A stretch of DNA of 5,742 nt from Clostridia bacterium. Its GTDB lineage: Bacteria > Bacillota > Clostridia > Oscillospirales > QAMX01. The position numbers and the translations under genes are program-made. The notes beneath the pieces were generated by a model that was not told the origin of the DNA, did no database searches, and worked only from the letters and a program-made list of their open reading frames with translations. Shown piece by piece: positions 1 through 5,742 of the stretch (its first letter is position 1; the number at the start of each line of letters is the position of its first letter). Location: contig JAFYNU010000326.1 of NCBI GenBank assembly GCA_017547975.1, forward strand, positions 1 to 5,742. Direction: 5' to 3'.

Positions 1-1883
1 CGTGCCACGTCGGCCGAAATGATCATGCCTTCGCTGAGCTGTCCGCGCAGTTTAGCGGGTTTCAGGTTGGCAACCACCATAACGGTCTTGCCGATCAGCT
101 CTTCCGGTTTGTAATATTTGGCAATGCCGGAAAGTACCTGCTTCTGGGTATAGCCAAGATCCAGGGTAAAGCGGAGAAGCTTATCCGACTTGGCGACCTT
201 TTCGCATTCCAGAACCTTGGCGGCACGCAGGTCCACCTTCATGAAATCTTCGATGGTGATCTCAGGTTCCACTTCGGCATAAACCACCGGCTTTTCTTTC
301 TTGGATTCGTAGTAGGCATTGACCTCGCCAAGTTTGGCTTCCTTGTCGATACGGGCGAAGAGAGGTTCCGCTTTGCCTACGCTGTAGCTGCCGTTTTCGT
401 TGAAGGCAGCAATGCTTTCCCAATCAGCACCTTCTACGCCCAGCATGGCGAAGATGCGGTCACAGGTTTCGGGGAAGATCGGCTTGAGCATGACGGTTGC
501 GGTACGAACCGATTCACAAAGGTTGTAAAGGACAGCCTTCAGGCGCGCCTTCTTGGTTTCGTCCTTGGCAAGAGCCCAGGGAGCGGTTTCGTCGATGTAC
601 TTGTTGCTTCTCTTCAGCAGGGTAAATACGGCGTCGATGGCATCGGCTACATGGTAGCTGTCCATCAGTTCGGCGTACTTGGCAACCGATTCATTCCGAA
701 CGGCAAAGAGATCGTCATCCTCGACTGTCTTTTCGCCTCGATTATCCAAAGTACCGCCAAAGTACTTGTTGATCATGGCTACCGTGCGGCTTACCAGGTT
801 GCCCAAAATATTGGCAAGGTCATTGTTGATCTTGTCAATGAGAAGATCGTAAGTGATGGAGCTGTCGTTGTAGAAGGACATTTCGGAAAGCAGATAGTAA
901 CGGATCGCATCCCGACCGAAGAAGTCTACCAATTCATCGGCATAGATCACGTTGCCTTTGGACTTGCTCATCTTATCCGCGCCAGACAGCAACCAGGGAT
1001 GACCCAGTACCTGCTTGGGCAGAGGTACGTCCAGTGCCATCAGAATGGCGGGCCAGTAAATGGTGTGGAAACGTACGATGTCCTTACCGATCACGTGAAG
1101 ATCGGCAGGCCAGTATTTTTTGAAGTTCTCGCCGTGCTCACCCAAGGGATCATAACCCAGGGCGGTGATGTAGTTGCTCAGGGCATCGATCCATACGTAA
1201 ACCACGTGCTTGGGATCAAAGGGAACCTTGACACCCCAGGTAAAGGTGGAACGGGTAACGCAGAGGTCCTGAAGTCCCGGCTTCAGGAAGTTGTTGATCA
1301 TTTCGTTCTTGCGGGATTCGGGTACGATGAAATCGGGATGGGTTTCAAAGTATTCAATCAGTTTGGGACCGTATTCCGAAAGCTTGAAGAAGTAGGCGGC
1401 TTCCTTCTCACGGGTAAGGGGGGCACCGCAATCGGGGCAAACCTGTACGCCGTCCTTTTCCACAATCTGGGAATCGGTGAAGAAGGATTCGCAGGGGGTG
1501 CAGTACCAACCTTCGTAGTCCTTCTTGTAGATGGAACCGTTTTCGTAGAGCTTGTTGAAGATTTTGCTGACCCGTTCTTCGTGGTCTTCATCGGTGGTAC
1601 GGATGAAGTAATCGTACTCCACCCCCATCATATCCCAGATTTCACGGATTTTGCCGGAGATCATGTCGGAATGTTCCTTGGGGGTCATGCCGGCTTCGGC
1701 GGCAACCTGTTCCACCTTCAAACCATGTTCGTCGGTGCCGGTGCACATATAAACGTCAAAACCGCGCATCTTCTTGTAGCGGGCAATGGCATCGGTCAAT
1801 ACGGCTTCAAAAGTATTACCGATGTGGGGAATACGGCTGGCGTAGGGAATCGCAGTCGTTATATAGAATTTTTCCTTTTCCAT
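1..1883 (-). CDS. metG: Methionyl-tRNA synthetase, 3'-truncated by window edge
   Basis: This gene encodes the class Ia synthetase that charges tRNA-Met with methionine in the cytoplasm. The frame is open from ATG at 1883 to the left edge, giving 627 residues; I estimate that some 20-40 are missing at the C-terminus. The Rossmann catalytic domain carries the signature HIGN at residues 20-23 (a HIGH variant) and TGTDEHG shortly after. A zinc knuckle follows with Cys128/Cys131 and Cys149/Cys152, and the KMSKS loop is at 304-308. The helical anticodon-binding domain includes the conserved DETAPW stretch ending at Trp436. From about residue 542 a C-terminal OB-fold tRNA-binding domain (Trbp111-like) begins. 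The start is supported by a GAGAGG Shine-Dalgarno site and by the N-terminal YITTAIPYAS match to clostridial MetRS. It lies 17 nt behind the GH127 gene on the same strand, so it is probably co-transcribed with it. Identification is secure; gene order is unusual. Confidence 0.97.
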   Translation of the reverse strand, partial: MEKEKFYITTAIPYASRIPHIGNTFEAVLTDAIARYKKMRGFDVYMCTGTDEHGLKVEQVAAEAGMTPKEHSDMISGKIREIWDMMGVEYDYFIRTTDEDHEERVSKIFNKLYENGSIYKKDYEGWYCTPCESFFTDSQIVEKDGVQVCPDCGAPLTREKEAAYFFKLSEYGPKLIEYFETHPDFIVPESRKNEMINNFLKPGLQDLCVTRSTFTWGVKVPFDPKHVVYVWIDALSNYITALGYDPLGEHGENFKKYWPADLHVIGKDIVRFHTIYWPAILMALDVPLPKQVLGHPWLLSGADKMSKSKGNVIYADELVDFFGRDAIRYYLLSEMSFYNDSSITYDLLIDKINNDLANILGNLVSRTVAMINKYFGGTLDNRGEKTVEDDDLFAVRNESVAKYAELMDSYHVADAIDAVFTLLKRSNKYIDETAPWALAKDETKKARLKAVLYNLCESVRTATVMLKPIFPETCDRIFAMLGVEGADWESIAAFNENGSYSVGKAEPLFARIDKEAKLGEVNAYYESKKEKPVVYAEVEPEITIEDFMKVDLRAAKVLECEKVAKSDKLLRFTLDLGYTQKQVLSGIAKYYKPEELIGKTVMVVANLKPAKLRGQLSEGMIISADVA

Positions 1884-1892
1884 AGGTCATTT

Positions 1893-1900
1893 ACCTCTCA
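1893..1900 (-). promoter_or_regulatory. Ribosome binding site of metG
   Basis: On the minus strand this reads TGAGAGGT, ending 9 nt before the ATG at 1883. It lies wholly inside the 17-nt gap after the GH127 stop codon. It favours the start at 1883 over an out-of-frame ATG at 1890, which is only 2 nt from this site. There is no room here for a separate leader, T-box or other riboswitch. Confidence 0.7.
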
Positions 1901-3775
1901 TTATCTTAAAATCCAAACGGCAAGTTCGCCCTCGCCGCGGTTATTCCATGCGTAATAGGGAACGGCTTTGAATTCCGTTTCTTCCTTGCGTACGGGATTG
2001 TATTCCCTGTATAGGGCACCGCCAAAGTCTCCGTCCCGACGGGACCCACGGAAGGTGATGGTGGTCACACCGGAAAGAAGTTCGGGTTCGTACTTCACCT
2101 TGAATCCGGGTTTTGCAGAAATGCGGATGTCCCCCAGGCTTTGCCCATTGTCCGCTTCTTCCAGACAGTAGACCATGGGACCCCGCATCAGGGCCACCTT
2201 GCCGCAATCGGCATAAACCCTGGGGTCGGCTTCCATGATCCGCACGTCCATACGGAAATTGAGTTCCACCTTGTCGCCGGTTTTCCATTCGCCATCGAAA
2301 TAGGCGTAGCCCTTTTCAATCCTATCGGGGGATTTTCCGCCACAGGTGACGGTGGCGTTTTTGCACCAGCCGGGAATGCGGAAAGCCAGGGTGGCCTTCA
2401 CCGGATCTTTGGCGGTGATGCGGATCGTAACCCTGCCATCCTCGGGGTAGTGGGTGGATTGGGTCAGTACGATTTTCTTTTCGCCAAGCTTGATTTCGGC
2501 CCGGTTTGCGCTGTAAAGGTGGGTATAAATCGTGCACTTCCCGTCGGTGCTGTAATAATAGTCGCCCAGGGAGGCAATGAGGCGCAGTATATTCGGCGGG
2601 CAACAGGAACAGCTGAACAATCGTACCCGGCTTGCGGGACGACCGTTTGCCCCCACCCGATGGAAGAATTCCAGGTCGGTGGGTTTTTGTTCCAGGGGAT
2701 TTTCGTAGAAGAAGGAATTGCCATCCAGAGAGATGCCGGCCAGAGCACCGTTATACATCTGAAGCTCCAGATGATCTGCGAAACGGCTGTCGGGATCCAT
2801 ATTCAGTATGCGCTTTGCCAAGAACATAAATCCGATGGATGCGCAGGTTTCGGTGTAGGCTTCAAAATTCGGCAGGAAGTAGGCGGGCCCAAAGGCTTCG
2901 CCATGCTTCATGTTACCCATGCCGCCGGTAATATACATCTTGTTTCGTACCGCTTCGTCAAAGGTACGTTCGCAGGCTTCCAGAAGCTCGGTATCGCCAT
3001 ATTCTTTGGCAATATCCGCCGCACCGGAGAAGAGATAGGTATACCGTACCACGTGACCCTCGGCACTCTGCTGTTCCCGGACGGGATTTTGGTCCTGGGC
3101 GTAGGTGGGATGATTTTTGAAGAAATCAAACATCATTTCCTCCCGGGTACCGCGCACGTCGATAAAGTGCTTGGACAGGGCAAGGTAACGTTCTTCTCCC
3201 GTAGCCTTATAAAGCTTTACAAGGGCAAGCTCGATCTCCTCGTGGCCCGGGGTGAAGAACTTGGCACCCTCGGTCTGGATAAAGATTTCCTCGATGTAAT
3301 CGGCATAGCGGCACATGAGATCCAGAAATTTGCGCTTGCCGGTAACTTCGTAGTAGGCAACCGACGCTTCCATCAGGTGTCCGGCACAGTAAAGCTCGTG
3401 ATTGATCCGGTTGGTCCAGCGATTAGCCGGTTCAATGGTCTGGTAATAGGAATTGAAATAGCCCTCGGAGGACATACCGTCTTCAATCAGATTGACAATG
3501 GCATCCACCTTGTCTTCCAATTCGGGGTTCTTTACGTATTGCAGGATGTAGGCGGCACCTTCCATCCACTTGGCAATATCGGAATCATAAAAAATGTGGG
3601 GACGATTCTCCTCCCCTTCCCGCCAGGTATGGGTCATGGCGGAAATACGGCCGCTGGCGGCAAATTGCTCATACACTGCATTCACAGTATTCAGAGCAAC
3701 CGTTTCCTGCCACTTTTTCCAGAAACCGCCGGTAAGCTTCACGTTCTTGTAGCTTACGCTTTCAAGCTTTTTCAT
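1901..3775 (-). CDS. GH127-type beta-L-arabinofuranosidase (DUF1680), cytoplasmic
   Basis: The 624-residue product matches glycoside hydrolase family 127, typified by Bifidobacterium longum HypBA1 (about 658 aa), which removes beta-L-arabinofuranose units. The fold is an N-terminal (alpha/alpha)6 barrel followed by beta-sandwich regions. The zinc/thiol active site is intact: Glu309 and Cys311 in TETC, and Cys391/Cys392 in SCSCCPPN, align with HypBA1 Glu338, Cys340, Cys417 (nucleophile) and Cys418. Glu293 in GEAF lies 16 residues before Glu309, as HypBA1 Glu322 lies before Glu338. Other conserved pieces are YDSDIAKWMEG (63-73), NHELYCAGH (125-133) and AEGHVVRY (238-245). No signal peptide or membrane segment is seen, so it probably acts inside the cell on imported oligosaccharides. 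The start at 3775 is chosen for its AAGGGAGA ribosome site; an in-frame ATG at 3817 would add 14 residues but lacks one. It is divergent from the GH172 gene and followed closely by metG. Exact substrate is inferred; a related specificity remains possible. Confidence 0.93.
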   Translation of the reverse strand: MKKLESVSYKNVKLTGGFWKKWQETVALNTVNAVYEQFAASGRISAMTHTWREGEENRPHIFYDSDIAKWMEGAAYILQYVKNPELEDKVDAIVNLIEDGMSSEGYFNSYYQTIEPANRWTNRINHELYCAGHLMEASVAYYEVTGKRKFLDLMCRYADYIEEIFIQTEGAKFFTPGHEEIELALVKLYKATGEERYLALSKHFIDVRGTREEMMFDFFKNHPTYAQDQNPVREQQSAEGHVVRYTYLFSGAADIAKEYGDTELLEACERTFDEAVRNKMYITGGMGNMKHGEAFGPAYFLPNFEAYTETCASIGFMFLAKRILNMDPDSRFADHLELQMYNGALAGISLDGNSFFYENPLEQKPTDLEFFHRVGANGRPASRVRLFSCSCCPPNILRLIASLGDYYYSTDGKCTIYTHLYSANRAEIKLGEKKIVLTQSTHYPEDGRVTIRITAKDPVKATLAFRIPGWCKNATVTCGGKSPDRIEKGYAYFDGEWKTGDKVELNFRMDVRIMEADPRVYADCGKVALMRGPMVYCLEEADNGQSLGDIRISAKPGFKVKYEPELLSGVTTITFRGSRRDGDFGGALYREYNPVRKEETEFKAVPYYAWNNRGEGELAVWILR

Positions 3776-3780
3776 GCGAT

Positions 3781-3788
3781 TCTCCCTT
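3781..3788 (-). promoter_or_regulatory. Ribosome binding site of the GH127 gene
   Basis: On the minus strand this reads AAGGGAGA, 5 nt before the ATG at 3775. It decides the start in favour of the protein beginning MKKLESV. The upstream in-frame ATG at 3817 is preceded by CCCTCCGG, which is not a Shine-Dalgarno sequence. Confidence 0.75.
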
Positions 3789-3824
3789 CTTTTGCAGAAA
3801 GAATGGTAGTATTGCATCCGGAGG

Positions 3825-3851
3825 GTCTGCCCCCGCTCAAAAGGGACAGAC
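3825..3851 (-). other. Hairpin in the 5' leader of the GH127-metG transcript
   Basis: In the leftward RNA, GUCUGUCCC (3851-3843) pairs with GGGGCAGAC (3833-3825), a 9-bp stem with one G-U pair and a 9-nt loop. It lies about 15 nt after the predicted transcription start and about 50 nt before the start codon. No U-run follows it, so it is not a typical intrinsic terminator. It may stabilise the mRNA or bind a regulator; its role is unknown. Confidence 0.45.
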
Positions 3852-3872
3852 TTCCAGTGAATTTACCCTTAT

Positions 3873-3902
3873 AGAATAACACAAGTTTGATTCTTTTGTC
3901 AA
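3873..3902 (-). promoter_or_regulatory. Promoter of the GH127-metG operon
   Basis: The minus strand has a consensus -35 box TTGACA (3902-3897), an 18-nt spacer and a -10 box TATTCT (3878-3873) preceded by TGT, an extended -10 element. Transcription would start near 3866 and give a leader of about 90 nt. The -10 box matches only 4 of 6 consensus positions, so the perfect -35 and the TG extension carry most of the support. It is the only promoter-like site seen upstream of this gene pair. Confidence 0.65.
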
Positions 3903-3928
3903 TTGCATTATGCCCCGAACTGTGTTAT
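3876..3928. repeat. Imperfect inverted repeat spanning the divergent promoters
   Basis: The left arm ATAACACAAGTT (3876-3887) and the right arm AACTGTGTTAT (3918-3928) are inverted copies differing by one inserted base. They are symmetric about a CAATTG palindrome at 3900-3905. The arms coincide with the two extended -10 regions, so part of the symmetry comes from promoter consensus; matching bases outside the -10 hexamers (AAC, GTG) suggest more than that. It could be an operator, but no regulator gene is in the window. Confidence 0.5.
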
Positions 3929-3931
3929 AAT
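3903..3931 (+). promoter_or_regulatory. Promoter of the GH172-HAD operon
   Basis: The plus strand has a -35 box TTGCAT (3903-3908), a 17-nt spacer and a perfect -10 box TATAAT (3926-3931) with an upstream TGT (extended -10). Transcription would begin near 3938 and give a leader of about 25 nt. The -35 box abuts the -35 box of the opposing promoter, so both probably cannot be occupied by polymerase at once. Confidence 0.8.
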
Positions 3932-3944
3932 TTGTAAAACAAAC

Positions 3945-3953
3945 AGGAAAGGA
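3945..3953 (+). promoter_or_regulatory. Ribosome binding site of the GH172 gene
   Basis: AGGAAAGGA ends 9 nt before the ATG at 3963. It supports that start over an in-frame TTG at 3903, which lies inside the promoter, and over the ATG at 3972, which would be 18 nt away. Confidence 0.75.
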
Positions 3954-3962
3954 ATTGAGCCT

Positions 3963-5042
3963 ATGAATCCTATGGAAAGCAATCTTTCGAATCTCTATAT
4001 GATCCGGGACGCTGTTTCCCGCTCCATCTCCCCCGAAAACTTCACCGGAGAAAAGGGTAAGGGCGGCATGGCCACCGAAGGCACCGGTGCCCGGGCTGCC
4101 CGGGACCTGGGTCAAAAATGGAAGATCTCCCCCTCGGTCAACATTCCTGCCGGAGAGACCTTTGTTGCCGCTGACTTGAAAGAGGGTGAAGGATCCATTC
4201 GTCACATTTGGGCAACTCTGGGCGGCTGTATCCTTGCCAATCGTCTCCTTGTTTTGCGCATCTATTGGGACGGAGCGGAAGTCCCCTCCATCGAATGCCC
4301 CATTGGTGACTTTTTTGCCAGTGCATACCGGGATTTTGCCCAGATTTCCTCCATTCCTGTGTGCGTCAATCCGGGAAGCGGCCTAAACTGCTACTGGACC
4401 ATGCCCTTTAAGAAGGGATTTAAGGTTACCCTGGAAAACCTGGCGGACGAAGATGTCATCATTTACTATCAGATCGACTACACCCTTTGCAAGCTCCCCG
4501 AAGAGGTTGGCTATTTCCACGCCCAGTGGAACCGTACCAATCCCCTGCCCTACATGCAGGATTACACCATTCTGGAAAAAATCCAGGGCCGCGGTCAGTA
4601 CGTGGGCACCTACATGCTTTGGGGCTCCAACAGCAGTGGCTGGTGGGGCGAAGGTGAAATCAAGTTCTTCATGGATGGTGACGACGAATTCCCCACCATT
4701 TGCGGCACCGGCACCGAAGACTACTTCTGTGGTTCTTACGACTTCAACGTAGACGGCGATTACCGGCCCTTCTCCTCCCCCTACACCGGTATGCCTTTCG
4801 TGGCTCCCCAGTTTGGCGAAAAGTATTCCCAGAAGCGCTTCTCCCTCTACCGCTGGCACATCACCGACCCCATCTACTTCCAGGAGGACCTGAAGGTCAC
4901 CATCCAGGCCATCGGCTGGCGCCGTGACTGGCGTTACCTGCCGCTTCAGGACGATCTGGCTTCTGTCGCCTACTATTATTTGGATAAGCCCACCCCCCTG
5001 GTAATTCCTTTGCCCGACGCCAATGGGCTGGAAATGTGCTGA
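3963..5042 (+). CDS. GH172 (DUF2961) family glycoside hydrolase, cytoplasmic
   Basis: The 359-residue product matches the DUF2961 family, now glycoside hydrolase family 172. Known members include the bifidobacterial difructose dianhydride I synthase/hydrolase (an alpha-D-fructofuranosidase) and D-arabinofuranosidases that act on arabinan. Family landmarks are an early GEKGKGG stretch (29-35), a GEGSIRHIW strand (75-83, usually GPGxIxxIW), CPIGDFF (112-118), WGEGEIKFFMDGD (228-240) and GTGTEDYF (248-255). The acidic residues Glu230 or Glu232 together with Glu252 are the likely catalytic pair, by analogy with the two glutamates of the characterised enzyme; I cannot align them exactly here. The fold in this family is a double jelly roll that forms trimers or hexamers. 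There is no signal peptide, whereas many relatives are secreted. It has its own strong promoter, diverges from the GH127 gene and is followed 12 nt later by a HAD phosphatase. Family is confident; the substrate is unknown. Confidence 0.9.
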   Translation: MNPMESNLSNLYMIRDAVSRSISPENFTGEKGKGGMATEGTGARAARDLGQKWKISPSVNIPAGETFVAADLKEGEGSIRHIWATLGGCILANRLLVLRIYWDGAEVPSIECPIGDFFASAYRDFAQISSIPVCVNPGSGLNCYWTMPFKKGFKVTLENLADEDVIIYYQIDYTLCKLPEEVGYFHAQWNRTNPLPYMQDYTILEKIQGRGQYVGTYMLWGSNSSGWWGEGEIKFFMDGDDEFPTICGTGTEDYFCGSYDFNVDGDYRPFSSPYTGMPFVAPQFGEKYSQKRFSLYRWHITDPIYFQEDLKVTIQAIGWRRDWRYLPLQDDLASVAYYYLDKPTPLVIPLPDANGLEMC

Positions 5043-5043
5043 T

Positions 5044-5049
5044 AGGTGA
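5044..5049 (+). promoter_or_regulatory. Ribosome binding site of the HAD gene
   Basis: AGGTGA starts 2 nt after the GH172 stop codon and ends 5 nt before the ATG at 5055. It fixes the start of the phosphatase gene and fits translation from the GH172 mRNA. Confidence 0.65.
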
Positions 5050-5054
5050 CCGTC

Positions 5055-5742
5055 ATGATTAAAGCTGCTGTATTTGATCTTGACCACACCCTTTTTGATC
5101 GCTACGCCACCCTGCGAAAGCTGATTGAGACCGCTTCTTTGGAGGAGCTCCCCTTCCGCTCAGAACTTTCAAAAGTAGAAATGGCAGATGCCCTGATTGC
5201 CTGCGACAAGGCATATGTACACCTTGGCTGGAGCAAAATCCGGGAAGCATTGGGGAAAATGGGCGTGCTGAAGGACGACGTTCCCGAAGAAGGATTTTTC
5301 CAGGCCTACATTGCCCCTCTTTTCCATCGCCACGCCGTCCCCTTCCCCTTCACCTATTCCATGCTGGAGGAACTGCGGGGTATGGGGATTTTTACCGGAC
5401 TCATCACCAACGGAGCTCACGAGCTTCAAAGTACAAAGCTGAAGCTTTTGGGCTTGGAACCCTACCTGGACCTGGTTGTCATCAGCGGGGATACGGGGTA
5501 TCATAAGCCCGATCGCGGTGTGTTTGACTATTTCCTGGAACGCGCCCCTTTCGCACCTGAAGAAATGCTCTACATCGGGGATCACCCCCTGAACGACGTA
5601 CATGGTTCTGCCCAGGTGGGCATGATTCCCGTATGGGTGAAAACTACCGGCAACTGGGCCCTTCCCGACATTCCCAAACCCGAACTGCAGGTGGATACCG
5701 TGGAGGAAATCCCGGCAATCATCCGCCGATTGAATCAAACTA
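5055..5742 (+). CDS. HAD-superfamily (subfamily IA) phosphatase, 3' end cut by window
   Basis: The open frame runs 229 residues from ATG at 5055 to the right edge without a stop; members of this group are usually about 220-240 aa, so it is probably nearly complete. All four HAD motifs are visible: DLDHTLFD at 8-15 with nucleophile Asp8 and general acid Asp10, Thr118 in LITNGA, Lys151 in YHKPD, and IGDHPLND (174-181) with Asp176 and Asp181 for magnesium. Residues about 16-95 form a helical C1 cap, which sets substrate choice. The pattern resembles YjjG-like nucleotidases and small sugar or phosphoglycolate phosphatases; the exact substrate cannot be read from sequence. No signal peptide is present, so it is cytoplasmic. 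Only 12 nt separate it from the GH172 gene and no promoter is seen between them, so they likely share a transcript. It may act on a phosphorylated sugar from the pathway or be an unrelated housekeeping enzyme. Confidence 0.9.
   Translation, partial: MIKAAVFDLDHTLFDRYATLRKLIETASLEELPFRSELSKVEMADALIACDKAYVHLGWSKIREALGKMGVLKDDVPEEGFFQAYIAPLFHRHAVPFPFTYSMLEELRGMGIFTGLITNGAHELQSTKLKLLGLEPYLDLVVISGDTGYHKPDRGVFDYFLERAPFAPEEMLYIGDHPLNDVHGSAQVGMIPVWVKTTGNWALPDIPKPELQVDTVEEIPAIIRRLNQT

Noticed and set aside
1888..1890. Alternative ATG 7 nt upstream of the metG start
   Set aside because: It is out of frame with the MetRS protein and lies only 2 nt from the Shine-Dalgarno site, too close for initiation.
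651..1955. Long plus-strand open frame (434 codons)
   Set aside because: It lies antisense to metG, whose minus-strand frame has every expected synthetase motif. The plus-strand translation resembles no family and has no good ribosome site.
3825..3851. Hairpin as an intrinsic terminator
   Set aside because: Neither strand has a U-run directly after the stem, and it lies just downstream of a promoter with no gene ending nearby.
2141..3874. Very long plus-strand open frame (577 codons)
   Set aside because: It is the antisense shadow of the GH127 gene. Its length reflects codon bias leaving few stops in that frame; the product is low in recognisable domains and it runs through the start region and leader of the real gene.
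3776..3962. CcpA-type catabolite (cre) operator
   Set aside because: I looked for the TGNAANCGNTNNCA pattern in the divergent region and found no acceptable match.
3837..4205. Minus-strand open frame (122 codons) crossing the divergent promoter region
   Set aside because: It overlaps the start of the GH172 gene and both promoters, has no ribosome site and resembles no family.
4383..5087. Minus-strand open frame (234 codons) over the GH172 gene
   Set aside because: The plus-strand GH172 frame is well supported by motifs, promoter and ribosome site. The antisense translation is rich in Val and Gly without recognisable motifs.
5169..5738. Minus-strand open frame (189 codons) over the HAD gene
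   Set aside because: The plus-strand frame has all four HAD motifs. The antisense frame has no recognisable domain.

Overview
The window looks like a chromosomal segment from an anaerobic, gut- or rumen-type member of the Clostridia (Bacillota). This rests on the Clostridia-style methionyl-tRNA synthetase (HIGN signature, two CxxC zinc pairs, C-terminal tRNA-binding domain), purine-rich Shine-Dalgarno sites in front of every gene, sigma-A-like promoters, roughly balanced GC by eye, and the glycoside hydrolase content. The genus cannot be fixed from the sequence.

Layout: four genes lie in two divergent pairs around one short intergenic region (3776-3962). Leftward (minus strand) runs a GH127-type beta-L-arabinofuranosidase (1901-3775), followed after only 17 nt by metG, methionyl-tRNA synthetase (start at 1883, cut by the left edge). 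Rightward (plus strand) runs a GH172/DUF2961 family protein (3963-5042), followed after 12 nt by a HAD-superfamily phosphatase (start at 5055, cut by the right edge). Coding density is very high. No mobile element, CRISPR array, tRNA or rRNA is visible.

The intergenic region holds two good promoters back to back. Their -35 boxes abut at a CAATTG palindrome, and their extended -10 regions form the arms of an imperfect inverted repeat centred on the same point. This suggests joint control of the two glycosidases. The leftward transcript has a leader of about 90 nt with a 9-bp hairpin; the rightward leader is about 25 nt.

How the genes may work together (inference): both glycosidases belong to families acting on furanosides (arabinofuranosides for GH127; alpha-D-fructofuranosides or D-arabinofuranosides for GH172). 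Neither has a signal peptide, so they probably act in the cytoplasm on short imported oligosaccharides. No transporter or regulator lies in the window. The HAD enzyme could dephosphorylate a sugar phosphate or be a general housekeeping phosphatase. The placement of metG directly behind a sugar hydrolase, without its own leader, is the oddest feature of the gene order.
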